The notes under the pieces are model-generated. The model was not told the origin of the DNA, ran no database searches, and saw only the letters and a program-made list of their open reading frames with translations. Below are positions 1-8,853 of a DNA stretch of 64,000 nt, in pieces. The first letter of the stretch is position 1, and the number at the start of each line of letters is the position of its first letter. This DNA is from CAVYHJ01 sp963768165 [NCBI: uncultured bacterium] (lineage in GTDB: Bacteria; UBP4; UBA4092), in contig CAVYHJ010000001.1 in NCBI GenBank assembly GCA_963768165.1, positions 62,001 through 126,000 on the forward strand, in the 5' to 3' direction. The translations under genes were made by a program, and so were the position numbers.

Positions 1-85
1 AATAATTCTTTTAAATTGAATAAAACCGCCTTTCTTGTTGTTATTACTTTCATAGAACACAATTTTAAATTGAAGGAGACAAACT

Positions 86-3000
86 ATGAAAGCAATTTTC
101 ACAAAATCAATTCGTACCAAACTCTGGATTTCGCTGGGAGTCTTAGGCGTCTTTTTAACGGTGATACTTTCCTATGCCGGTGTTATTGGGATTAAAGAAA
201 ATAGCGTCCAGGCACGAATTAGGGATAATCAATTGCATGTAACATTGGGACTATCCAATGAATCCACCAGAGAAACAAACGCGAAAATCAATTTTGCTAT
301 CACGGATATAGACGGTAATATTCTAACCACTTCTTCTCAATCGTTCACGCTTCTTCCGGTGCCCAATAAGAAATACTCGTTTGTGATCCCCGCTAAAATA
401 AATTCATCAAAATTGGTAACTTATATTTTGAAATATACCGTCATCACGCCGGACGGGAATAGTGTCAGCGGAACGAAAAGCCTGTTTGAAGTCGTCCCTC
501 AATTAGAGACTCATATCATCGGGCAACGGGAATTCTACGCGGGAAGCAAAGCCTCTATGCGAATCGTTGTCGTCAATCATGCCACCGGAGAACCTGTGCC
601 GGATGCTAATGTAATAATCAATTTAAGTGCAAATAATAAAATACCCTCTACCCTTCTCTTTCAAGGCAATACCAATGAGAACGGGACTATGGACGCACAA
701 TTTACCATCCCCAACGATACGACGGAAAGTAATAGTGAATTGCGGATTGCAGTGAATTCCTCCATTGGTAACGACCTTATCAAAGAAAATATTCGTCTCA
801 AACGGACTTATAAAATCTTGTTAACCACGGACAAACCGCTTTATCAACCGGGGCAAACCATTCATATCCGATCTTTGACTATGCGAGTTCCCGACTTACA
901 GCCTGTCAAAGAAAGTCCCATTCTATTGGAAGTTAGCGATAGTAAAGGGAACAAAATCTTTAAGAAAGAAATCAAGACCGGGAAATTCGGCATAGCCGCC
1001 GCGGATTTTATTCTGGCGGATGAAATTAATCTTGGACAATATTCCATCAAAGCCTCCCTCGGCAACAACGAAATGGAAAAAAAGGTCACTGTGGATAAAT
1101 ATGTCCTGCCTAAATTCAAAATGGAAATCAAAACCGATAAACAATATTACGCGCCCGGTGAAACAGTAAAAGGTGATATACAATCTGATTATTTCTTTGG
1201 TAAACCGGTAGCGGATGGCAAGGTAGAAATTGTCGCCTCCAAGTTTGAAATTCAGTTTACAGAATTCAGCCGGTTGGAAGGAATGCTCGACAAAACCGGC
1301 CATTATCATTTTGAAATGCGATTGCCCGATTATTTCGCGGGAACACCACTGGAACAGGGCAAAGCTGCCGTCAAATTGGAAGTTTCCGTGACCGATAATG
1401 CCGACCATAAACAGAACAAGACTCAAATGCTCTCCATTTCCAAAGACCCGATTAATATCTACGCCATTCCCGAATCCGGTCAACTGGTTCCCAATTTGGA
1501 AAATATTGTTTATATCCTGACAAGTTATCCGGACGGGTCTCCGGCACAATGTCAGGTTTCGGGGATAAATCCCCTCCTACAAACCAATTCTGTGGGTATC
1601 GCTGTTTACAAACTGACTCCTAAAAATAATTCCGTTAAATTAAATCTTTCTGCCAATGATAAACAAGGTAACCACGTAAACAAGGAAATCACTTTAAGTA
1701 CTGAAACAACCACTGAATCTATCATAATCCATACAAACAAATCCCTCTATCAAGTTGGTGACGCTCTCAACTTAACTGCCATCTCCAGTAGAAAACAAGG
1801 TACGGTCTATGTGGATTTTATTAAAGACGGTCAAACCATGTTGACCAAATCCGTTGACCTCGTTAACGGCAAAGCCATCCTCGAATCCACGCTCGATGAA
1901 ACCCTGTCCGGCAGTCTCCAGATTCACGCTTACATGATTGCCAAATCCGGTGATGTGCTTCGTGATACTCGATTGATTTATGTGAATCCTGCCAATGAAT
2001 TGCAAATTAGCGTGAAGCCCGATAAATCTACCTATCGTCCGGGAAACGATGCCGTGATTCAATTCAACGTCTCCGATAAATCAGGTCATCCTGTCCTGAC
2101 CGCTTTGGGAATTTCGATTGTAGATGAAGCCGTCTTTGCCTTGCAAGACATGCAACCGGGTCTTGAAAAAGTTTATTTCACGCTCGAAAAAGAAATCATG
2201 CATCCTCGTTACGAAATTCATGGCTATGAGTTGGATCATATCGTCACAAATCCCGAACCTCTCCCCGCACAGCAGGAGTCGGCTTGGTCAGTCCGACAAC
2301 AATTAGCTGCGCGTGTACTCCTGGCATCCGCCCCTCAACCTCCTCTACCAGCTTTAAAAGTTAATACATTCGATACCAAGCAAAATCAATTTAAAGATGA
2401 ATTGCAAAAACGGATTGACAAAGATTATGAAAGAATTACCAAAGCAGTCCAGGCCTTTTACAACAAGCACCAAAAATATCCTGATAAAAAAGACGGCATC
2501 AAACAATTGGTGCATGAAGGATTTCTGAGAAGTTTTGAGACTCAAGACCCGTGGGGTAAACCCTATGAAATTATTGTCCCCGATTGGTATCAAGACATGA
2601 GCTATTTCTCCATTCGTTCGTACGGTCCCGACCAGCTTCTCGATACCCAAGATGATTTATTTGCACCGGAGTTGGAGAGGAACAGATGGGGTTTCGGAGG
2701 AGGAATCATGGCGGGTGATGGCGGAGTTCGAAGAGGAATGCTTATGGATAGATTGGCACTGCCTGCCTCCGCTCCAATGCCTCAAACAGCGGCAAAATCT
2801 GATAAAATTGCCTGGGGAGGTTCCATTCAAGGTGAAGGTCTCTGGGAATTTAAAGACCAAAAGAAACCCTCCGACCAAGAACCGCCTCGCCTTCGTATGT
2901 ACTTTCCAGAGACTCTGTATTGGAATCCCGCTCTCATCACTGATGAATCCGGTCACGCCACTTTGCGCACCAAAATGGCGGACTCCATTACCTCCTGGCG

Positions 3001-4981
3001 TCTCTCCGCTCTGGGCTCTTCCATGACCGGTCAAATGGGAAGCGTCACCTCGCCTCTCCGCGTGTTTCAGGATTTCTTTATAGATATTGACCTGCCTGTT
3101 GTCCTCACTCAAAACGATCAAGTCAGTATCCCCATCGCCATTTACAATTATCTACCCGGTGCACAAAATGTCCGTTTGGAAATCACACCCGAACCCTGGT
3201 TTGATTTAAAAGATGAAAAAATCAAAGAGATAAATTTAGCCAAAGACCAAGTGCGCTCTGTCTACTACACCATCCAAGTGAAAGAAATCGGATTCCATAA
3301 ACTCACCGTCACTGCCTATGGCGAAAAAATGAGCGACGCCATCCAACGCCAAATTGAAGTCGTACCCGATGGCAAAGAAACCTACGTCAGTTTCAGTGAC
3401 CGTCTCTCAAAAAATATTTCACAGATTGTGACCATTCCTGCCAATGCCATCGCCAACGCCAGCAAGATTCTCGTCAAGATTTATCCCGGAATTTTTAGCC
3501 AGATTGTGGAAGGTCTCGATGCCATGTTGCGAATGCCTTTTGGCTGTTTTGAGCAAACGAGTTCCGTCACTTATCCCAACATTCTGGTCTTGGATTATCT
3601 CAAAACCACCAAACAGGTCACGCCCGAAATCCAAATGAAAGCCGATGGATATATCAACATCGGTTATCAGCGTCTCCTCAGTTTTGAAGTCAAAGGCGGC
3701 GGTTTCGAATGGTTCGGCAATGCCCCAGCCAATCAAATCCTCACTTCCTGGGGTCTCATGGAATTTACCGATATGTCCAAAGTCCATGAGGTTGATCCCA
3801 ACATTATCACCCGCACGCAACAATGGCTCCTCAATAAACAAAATGCCGATGGTTCCTGGACACCGGACGCCTCTTTCCTGCACGCGGAATCTTGGTCAAA
3901 TATCCAATCCAGTAAAGTCCTCGTTACCGCTTACGTCCTCTGGGGACTTTCAGAAAGCGGCTCCAAAGATGCGAAACTCGACAAGGCCTTTGACTATCTC
4001 CAATCTCATATCAACGATGCCAATGACCCTTACACTCAAGCCATTATCGCCAACGCTCTTGTAGGAGGGCGTTCACGCCCGAACCTTTTAAACGACATCT
4101 TCGACAAACTCATAAATTCCAAAATCGAGAAAGATGGAAAAGTCTGGTGGGAAAATAAAGCCTCCACCGTCACATTCTCCCACGGCAATGGCGCCAATGT
4201 TGAAGCGACCGCCATGACCTCCATCGCCATGATGCGCGCTGGGAAATATTCCGATACCGTCACAAAAATCCTCAGTTATCTCATCTCCATGAAAGATGCC
4301 AACGGTAACTGGGGTTCCACGCAAGCCACCATCCTCTCTCTCAAAGCCATGCTGATGTCTTTGAATAGTCTCACGGAAAAAGTCAATGCCGATATTACTG
4401 TTTTCGTGAACGGTAAAGAGGCGGGTAAAGTCAAAATCACTCCCCAAGATAGTGACGTTATGCGTCTCCTCGATTTAAAAGAATGCACTACCACCGGTGA
4501 TAACAAAATCGAATTACAATTCAGCGGTGAAGGTTCCATGCTCTATCAAATTATCGGAAAATATTATGTCCCGTGGGAACGGCAATTACCACAAAACGAA
4601 CCTTTGACCATTACTGTAAACTATGACAAAACCCAATTGACGAAAGACGACATCGCCACTGCAACCGCGACCGTCACCAACAATCGCTCTGCTGTCGCCA
4701 ACATGGTCATCATTGACCTCGGCATCCCGCCGGGTTTTGATGTCCTCACTCCCGATTTGGACGACCTCGTTGCCAATAAAACCATCCAAAAATATTCCAT
4801 GACAGGCAGACAGATTATCGTCTATCTCGATAAGATTGAGAAAAACCAAAGGTTCGACCTAACCTATCGGCTTAAAGCGAAATTCCCCATCCGTGCGAAA
4901 ACACCCTCCTCCCAAGCCTATGAATATTACAACCCGGAGATCAAATCCACCGCCAAACCCGTCGAATTAATCGTCAAATAA
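86..4981 (+). CDS. Alpha-2-macroglobulin family protein with internal GspG-like insert
   Basis: Exported 1631-residue alpha-2-macroglobulin. In this family the protein traps proteases through a bait region and a reactive thioester, normally in the periplasm. Residues about 10-35 form a hydrophobic signal/anchor with no lipobox cysteine. Repeated MG-type beta domains follow. The A2M core is near residues 930-1020 (YFPETLYWNP) and the thioester motif GCFEQ has Cys1154 and Gln1157, so it is intact. A helical thioester domain and a C-terminal receptor-binding-like domain (about 1505-1631) complete it. Residues about 771-860 look like the C-terminal domain of a type II secretion pseudopilin (YPDKKDG, DPWGKPYE, YGPDQLLDTQDDL), which is not a standard part of this family. 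A GGAG Shine-Dalgarno lies 7 bases before the ATG. No penicillin-binding protein 1C gene, a common partner, is adjacent. Confidence 0.93.
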   Translation: MKAIFTKSIRTKLWISLGVLGVFLTVILSYAGVIGIKENSVQARIRDNQLHVTLGLSNESTRETNAKINFAITDIDGNILTTSSQSFTLLPVPNKKYSFVIPAKINSSKLVTYILKYTVITPDGNSVSGTKSLFEVVPQLETHIIGQREFYAGSKASMRIVVVNHATGEPVPDANVIINLSANNKIPSTLLFQGNTNENGTMDAQFTIPNDTTESNSELRIAVNSSIGNDLIKENIRLKRTYKILLTTDKPLYQPGQTIHIRSLTMRVPDLQPVKESPILLEVSDSKGNKIFKKEIKTGKFGIAAADFILADEINLGQYSIKASLGNNEMEKKVTVDKYVLPKFKMEIKTDKQYYAPGETVKGDIQSDYFFGKPVADGKVEIVASKFEIQFTEFSRLEGMLDKTGHYHFEMRLPDYFAGTPLEQGKAAVKLEVSVTDNADHKQNKTQMLSISKDPINIYAIPESGQLVPNLENIVYILTSYPDGSPAQCQVSGINPLLQTNSVGIAVYKLTPKNNSVKLNLSANDKQGNHVNKEITLSTETTTESIIIHTNKSLYQVGDALNLTAISSRKQGTVYVDFIKDGQTMLTKSVDLVNGKAILESTLDETLSGSLQIHAYMIAKSGDVLRDTRLIYVNPANELQISVKPDKSTYRPGNDAVIQFNVSDKSGHPVLTALGISIVDEAVFALQDMQPGLEKVYFTLEKEIMHPRYEIHGYELDHIVTNPEPLPAQQESAWSVRQQLAARVLLASAPQPPLPALKVNTFDTKQNQFKDELQKRIDKDYERITKAVQAFYNKHQKYPDKKDGIKQLVHEGFLRSFETQDPWGKPYEIIVPDWYQDMSYFSIRSYGPDQLLDTQDDLFAPELERNRWGFGGGIMAGDGGVRRGMLMDRLALPASAPMPQTAAKSDKIAWGGSIQGEGLWEFKDQKKPSDQEPPRLRMYFPETLYWNPALITDESGHATLRTKMADSITSWRLSALGSSMTGQMGSVTSPLRVFQDFFIDIDLPVVLTQNDQVSIPIAIYNYLPGAQNVRLEITPEPWFDLKDEKIKEINLAKDQVRSVYYTIQVKEIGFHKLTVTAYGEKMSDAIQRQIEVVPDGKETYVSFSDRLSKNISQIVTIPANAIANASKILVKIYPGIFSQIVEGLDAMLRMPFGCFEQTSSVTYPNILVLDYLKTTKQVTPEIQMKADGYINIGYQRLLSFEVKGGGFEWFGNAPANQILTSWGLMEFTDMSKVHEVDPNIITRTQQWLLNKQNADGSWTPDASFLHAESWSNIQSSKVLVTAYVLWGLSESGSKDAKLDKAFDYLQSHINDANDPYTQAIIANALVGGRSRPNLLNDIFDKLINSKIEKDGKVWWENKASTVTFSHGNGANVEATAMTSIAMMRAGKYSDTVTKILSYLISMKDANGNWGSTQATILSLKAMLMSLNSLTEKVNADITVFVNGKEAGKVKITPQDSDVMRLLDLKECTTTGDNKIELQFSGEGSMLYQIIGKYYVPWERQLPQNEPLTITVNYDKTQLTKDDIATATATVTNNRSAVANMVIIDLGIPPGFDVLTPDLDDLVANKTIQKYSMTGRQIIVYLDKIEKNQRFDLTYRLKAKFPIRAKTPSSQAYEYYNPEIKSTAKPVELIVK

Positions 4982-5129
4982 TTAATAGGTATGGGTATTG
5001 GGATGCAACGCCCTTTCACACGGCGGTAGGAGAGCATTTATGCTCGAAATAAGTAATCAAAGGGGTATCCCTTGCCCCACCATTTCATCCCCTCCAAACA
5101 CTTACAAGAACCGGCTTGGGTACGGAGTA

Positions 5130-5160
5130 TAACCTAAGAGGGTCTGACCCTCCTGGGTTA
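5130..5160. terminator. Hairpin between convergent genes
   Basis: A two-part stem: outer TAACC/GGTTA and inner GAGGGT/ACCCTC around a 3-base loop. It lies between the 3' ends of the macroglobulin gene and the convergent LVIVD gene. No T-run follows on either strand, so termination is only a guess. I see no gene in the surrounding 4982-5300. Confidence 0.3.
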
Positions 5161-5300
5161 CACTCCCAATATCCTCCCTATAAAAGTCAAATTTACCCAT
5201 CCCTGAGAATTTGATCGGATAAAATGCTAGAATTATTACTCATGGCTGTATACAAGGAGAATGGAATATAAATTTTCACCTCGCCAAGTAATCCCCTTGT

Positions 5301-6296
5301 CTATTCGAAACATTTCCAACGATTAACCCCTGCAGGTGCTGTAAACTGCAATATCCATAACCCTGAACTACCATCCGCCACATAGACATAGTTCCCATTC
5401 ACAGCAACATCTTCGGCTTCGCACGGTATAGGTGTATTATAAGAGACACAGGACCCTGCCAAAGTGGGAGAGGCAGGATTGCTGATATTGATAATCTGTA
5501 ACCCGCTATCTAAAGCCGCCACATAGGCAAAGTTCCCGAGTACCGCGACACTAAGGGCTTGGCATCCCGTAGGATAGGGCCCTGCTAGAGTCGGTGAAGC
5601 AGGATTGCTGATATTGATAATATATAACCCGACATAATCAGCCGCCACATAGACATAGTTCCCGCTCACTGCGATATTTTCAAGATAGTTCCCTGTAGTA
5701 AAGGATCCTACCAGAGTCGGTAAAGAAGGATTGCTGATATTGATAATATCTAAATTCTCGTCCGCCACCACATAGGCATAGTTCCCACTCACTGCGACGG
5801 CACCGCACGGCGTAGGATAAGACCCTGCCAGAGTTGGTAAAGAAGGATTGCTGATATTGATAATATCTAAATTCCCACTCGCCACATAGGCATAGTTCCC
5901 GCTCACTGCGGGGACACCAAAGGCATAGTCCGCCGTATTATAAGATCCTGCCAGAGTTGGTGAAGAAGCAGTGCTGACATTGATAATCAGTAACCCGGAA
6001 GCAGTTCCGACATAGACATAGTTCCCTCTCACTACGATACCATCGACACCCGGCGTATCATAGTACCCTGCCAAAGTCGGTAACACAGGATTGCTGATAT
6101 CGATAATATATAACCCGAATCCCGGATCCGTCACATAGGCATAATTCCCTTGGAGGGCAACTCCGTAATAATTTCCGCCCGTATCTTGGCCCACCACTTT
6201 CACATTTTGGGCAGAACTAAAAGAGAATGTTAGAATAAAAAATAAGAGAAACGATACACCGGTAAGTCGAAGCATTCTTGCTTTATTCTTTTTCAT
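5301..6296 (-). CDS. Secreted LVIVD-repeat beta-propeller protein
   Basis: 331 residues: a signal peptide (hydrophobic stretch about 8-29 ending near SSAQ), then seven tandem copies of a roughly 42-residue unit of the type (A)VSGNYAYVA...LxIINISNPxxPTLAGS. This is the LVIVD repeat, known to fold into beta-propeller blades, and seven copies would close one propeller. The unit is also visible as a tandem DNA repeat across about 5465-6120. There is no catalytic motif, so a surface or periplasmic binding/adhesion role is inferred only. The start is supported by a GAGGAGG Shine-Dalgarno 8 bases upstream. The 462 bases beyond its start hold no gene. Confidence 0.88.
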   Translation of the reverse strand: MKKNKARMLRLTGVSFLLFFILTFSFSSAQNVKVVGQDTGGNYYGVALQGNYAYVTDPGFGLYIIDISNPVLPTLAGYYDTPGVDGIVVRGNYVYVGTASGLLIINVSTASSPTLAGSYNTADYAFGVPAVSGNYAYVASGNLDIINISNPSLPTLAGSYPTPCGAVAVSGNYAYVVADENLDIINISNPSLPTLVGSFTTGNYLENIAVSGNYVYVAADYVGLYIINISNPASPTLAGPYPTGCQALSVAVLGNFAYVAALDSGLQIINISNPASPTLAGSCVSYNTPIPCEAEDVAVNGNYVYVADGSSGLWILQFTAPAGVNRWKCFE

Positions 6297-6647
6297 CTTT
6301 TCCTCCTCAGGGCATTGCCCTTTTATTATGGAATTTTTGTTAAAAGAGTCAGGTTCGCATCTAATCTCCTACTATAACAGTGTCATCTCGAGGCCATTTT
6401 CTTACACAAATCATAAATATTTTTCCATTATTTTTGTAACCTGTTTATTCCCAATGCTTTATGAATGTAAAAAATTAAGTGTTATTCGGTAATTTTTCTA
6501 GAAATAGCATATTCCCCAGTTTTTTCACAATATCCCATCTTCTAATACCCATATAAACTCATAAGGGTATTATACTCCTATTAATTGCCTTGTCTAGAAC
6601 CCGACTCAAGCCATGTAAAAAGTAATTTTACGAGTATTGACACCCAC

Positions 6648-6700
6648 TCCAATCTCCCTTCATTGGACAAACCCGCCAAAATTTACTTTACCCTCTATAC
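6648..6700 (-). repeat. Decayed fourth copy of the promoter-leader cassette
   Basis: This stretch matches the downstream half of the cassette found upstream of three genes (cattggacaaaccc, aatttactttac). It also includes the AATCTCC segment that in the 7.2-kb copy is the ribosome-binding region. The TTGACC/TACAAT promoter half is missing. It sits alone between the CBS gene and the LVIVD gene, 350 bases from the latter's start. The rest of 6297-6758 shows nothing I can name. Confidence 0.6.
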
Positions 6701-6758
6701 TTTAAAGTTAATTCAGTAGGTTTTCTCAAATACCCGTTCATACTCTTAATCATCCCAG

Positions 6759-7193
6759 TTATCTACTTCCTGTAATATAGTTTTCCAGTTGAGAAATGGT
6801 GAATTCATGCTCTGCAATAATCGCTTTAACCACATCGCCAATGGAAATAATGCCGAGTAACCGGTTATTCTCTATAACAGGTAGATGTCGGATATGTTTG
6901 TCAGTCATCAATGCCATGCATTCCTGGATATCTTGTTCCGGTCGAACAAAACAAACCGGGGAAGTCATAATCTCTCGAATCGATATTTCTTTGGAACGCT
7001 TTCCCTGCAAAATAACTTTTCGAGCATAATCTCTTTCGGACAGGATACCTAATACCTTGGTTTCTTCCAGCACTACCAGTGCACCTATATTCTTCTTTGC
7101 CATTAATTCCAACGCACGAAACACCGTATCGTCCGGACCGATAGACCAAATTTCATATCCTTTACTATTTAGAATTTCTTTAACAGTTTTCAT
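6759..7193 (-). CDS. CBS-domain pair protein
   Basis: 144-residue protein made almost entirely of two CBS motifs (about residues 8-60 and 73-127), of the stand-alone type that senses adenosyl nucleotides. The typical GVLSERDYARK-like and MTDKHIRHLPV segments are present (here GILSERDYARK). No enzyme or membrane domain is attached, so its target is unknown. I place the start at the internal ATG at 7193, because GGAG lies 10 bases upstream. The longer frame to 7220 would translate part of the dispersed cassette. Transcription probably starts from the cassette promoter at 7283-7312. Confidence 0.9.
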   Translation of the reverse strand: MKTVKEILNSKGYEIWSIGPDDTVFRALELMAKKNIGALVVLEETKVLGILSERDYARKVILQGKRSKEISIREIMTSPVCFVRPEQDIQECMALMTDKHIRHLPVIENNRLLGIISIGDVVKAIIAEHEFTISQLENYITGSR

Positions 7194-7312
7194 TGTCTTC
7201 AATCTCCATTCATTGGACAAACCCGCTAAAAATTAGTTTACACTCAACCACCCTGGTTTGGGTAGTCTTTTGTGTCTTACAAATTCTACTGCTTTCTCTA
7301 TTGTTGGGTCAA
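7194..7312 (-). promoter_or_regulatory. Promoter-leader cassette, copy B (CBS gene)
   Basis: On the minus strand the -35 TTGACC (7307-7312) and -10 TAGAAT (7283-7288) are separated by 18 bases. A predicted 84-nt leader runs to the CBS start. The leader has CAAACC pairing with GGTTTG, then GTCCAATGAATGGAG, where TCCA could pair with the TGGA that overlaps the Shine-Dalgarno. Homologous copies lie at 8575-8721 and 15085-15248. Confidence 0.7.
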
Positions 7313-7371
7313 ATTGGGAAAACGACAACACTTCTACTGAGTGGAACTGAAATTATCGATTGAGTACAGCT

Positions 7372-8574
7372 CTACCCTCTTTCCCCGGATATCCTGGTCA
7401 TATACCCACTTTGTCGAAATGCTTGAATAGGATCTATCGGTAAACCTTGTTCCAATCGCCATTGTGCCAGAAAAGGTCTAACATCGGTTTCATAAGCTTC
7501 CAATAATTCGGTTTCTGCTGCCATAATATCATGGTTGGCTTGTGCTTCAGCCAATTTCTTCCGGTTCACCAATAACGCTTTGGTGTATACCGACTGTAAG
7601 TTTATTATTGAACGAATCATGGCTTCAATCTTGGGTTCGATATTATGGCTCTGATCCAGCATGAAGGCGATATCCAATTTCACTTTCTTATCTTCCCATC
7701 CATCTATCAATTCATTGTAAATCAGGAACATCTCATAAGGATTGATGGAACATACCGTTAAATCATCATCAGCATATTTCCGGTTATTGAAATGAAACCC
7801 ACCCAGTTTCCCTTCATCGATCAAAGTGGAAACAATAAACTCAATATTGGTTCCCAGGGCATGATGGCCGGTATCCACCAATACTTGTGCTTTGGGTCCC
7901 AACTGTTTGCAAAAGGCATACGATGTCCCCCAGTCGGGAATATCGGTATGATAAAATGCCGGCTCAAAAAATTTATATTCAATCAGCATCCTCACCCCGG
8001 CGGGTAATTTTCGATAAGTCTTTCCCAGACAGTCCAATAGATGATGCCGTCGTTTTCTAAAATTATCCTGACCTGGATAATTCGTCCCATCCGCAAACCA
8101 TAATATGAATACTTTCGACCCGGTTTTCTGAATCACCTCGATACATTCATCCACATGTTTCAATGCCTTGCTTCTGACCTTGGAGTCTGAATGGCTAAAA
8201 CTCCCGAACTTATAATCCGGGTCTTGGAATAGGTTGGCATTAATCCCACCTAATTTCATTCCTTTTGACCGGGCATATTGTTTCAATGCTTTATAGTCAT
8301 CACATAGGTCCCAGGGAATATGCAGAGCTACCGCATTGGCTCCCCCGGTATATTGGTTCACTTGGCTGGCATCAGATATTTTTTCATAGATATCTCGGGC
8401 TGCTCCCGGCTGATGAAACACTCCGAATCTTGTTCCCGAATCTACAAAACCCCAGGAAGGAAGTTCAATCTGATGTTTCTTTAATTTAAGTTTTATTAGT
8501 TGGAGATCAACACCCCGGCTGTTTTGTTGTTCAACAAACAGGTCATACGATTTTTTAAACTGACTAGGATTCAT
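7372..8574 (-). CDS. rhaI: L-rhamnose isomerase, RhaI type
   Basis: 400-residue TIM-barrel sugar isomerase of the Pseudomonas stutzeri/Gram-positive RhaI group, expected to convert L-rhamnose to L-rhamnulose in the cytoplasm. Metal-ligand segments expected of the family are visible in order: LIEYKFFEP, VDTGHHALG, GGFHFNNRK and KLDIAFMLDQSHNIEPK. Length is slightly under the roughly 430 of the P. stutzeri enzyme. AGGAG lies 7 bases before the ATG. The gene is divergent from the sugar ABC transporter, with a promoter-leader cassette in between. No rhamnulokinase or rhamnulose-phosphate aldolase gene is in the window, so the rest of the pathway is elsewhere or different. Related sugars as substrate cannot be excluded. 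Confidence 0.88.
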   Translation of the reverse strand: MNPSQFKKSYDLFVEQQNSRGVDLQLIKLKLKKHQIELPSWGFVDSGTRFGVFHQPGAARDIYEKISDASQVNQYTGGANAVALHIPWDLCDDYKALKQYARSKGMKLGGINANLFQDPDYKFGSFSHSDSKVRSKALKHVDECIEVIQKTGSKVFILWFADGTNYPGQDNFRKRRHHLLDCLGKTYRKLPAGVRMLIEYKFFEPAFYHTDIPDWGTSYAFCKQLGPKAQVLVDTGHHALGTNIEFIVSTLIDEGKLGGFHFNNRKYADDDLTVCSINPYEMFLIYNELIDGWEDKKVKLDIAFMLDQSHNIEPKIEAMIRSIINLQSVYTKALLVNRKKLAEAQANHDIMAAETELLEAYETDVRPFLAQWRLEQGLPIDPIQAFRQSGYMTRISGERG

Positions 8575-8721
8575 AGAACTACTCCTGTGATTTAGGGATA
8601 TCTGTGTATCTTTTCAGGCTTATTTGGACAAACCTGTTAAAAAGTACTTTACCCTCTGTCCTTGGTTCAGATAGTCTTCAGCATCTAACCGATTGTACAG
8701 CCTTCTTTGTAGCAGGGTCAA
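8575..8721 (-). promoter_or_regulatory. Promoter-leader cassette, copy C (rhaI)
   Basis: Minus-strand TTGACC (8716-8721), an 18-base spacer and TACAAT (8692-8697), followed by a leader of about 112 nt to rhaI. Leader landmarks shared with the other copies are GGGTAAAGTACTTTTTAAC and AGGTTTGTCCAA. The stem arm that reads CAAACC in copy B is TGAACC here, and pairs with GGTTTG through two wobble pairs. Similarity to copy B continues past the -35 to about 8742 (acaacaacact). Confidence 0.7.
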
Positions 8722-8771
8722 GTTAGAAAAACAACAACACTAAAAGGGACAATTAGGTGGGATAGGGTGCA

Positions 8772-8798
8772 TTGACAATTGAGGAAGGATATTATAAT
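8772..8798 (+). promoter_or_regulatory. Promoter of the sugar ABC transporter genes
   Basis: TTGACA (8772-8777) and TATAAT (8793-8798) separated by only 15 bases. Both hexamers are perfect but the spacing is short, so activator dependence is possible. It lies 56 bases before the transporter start, directed away from rhaI. Confidence 0.45.
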
Positions 8799-8853
8799 GT
8801 TTTTTTTACTCAATATATGAATAAGCCAAAAGATTCTCCTATAGGAGATAACA

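Noticed and set aside
923-1549. 208-residue minus-strand frame inside the macroglobulin gene
   Set aside because: It is fully contained in a strongly supported gene on the other strand, has no Shine-Dalgarno and no recognisable domain. The many other antisense frames there are of the same kind.
5465-6120. Tandem repeat resembling an array
   Set aside because: The repeats are about 126 bp, in frame, and encode LVIVD propeller blades. There are no spacers as in CRISPR.
7194-7312. Known riboswitch classes (c-di-GMP, fluoride, PreQ1, ZTP, SAM) for the cassette leader
   Set aside because: None of the conserved core sequences of these classes that I can recall is present. I leave it as an unclassified leader.
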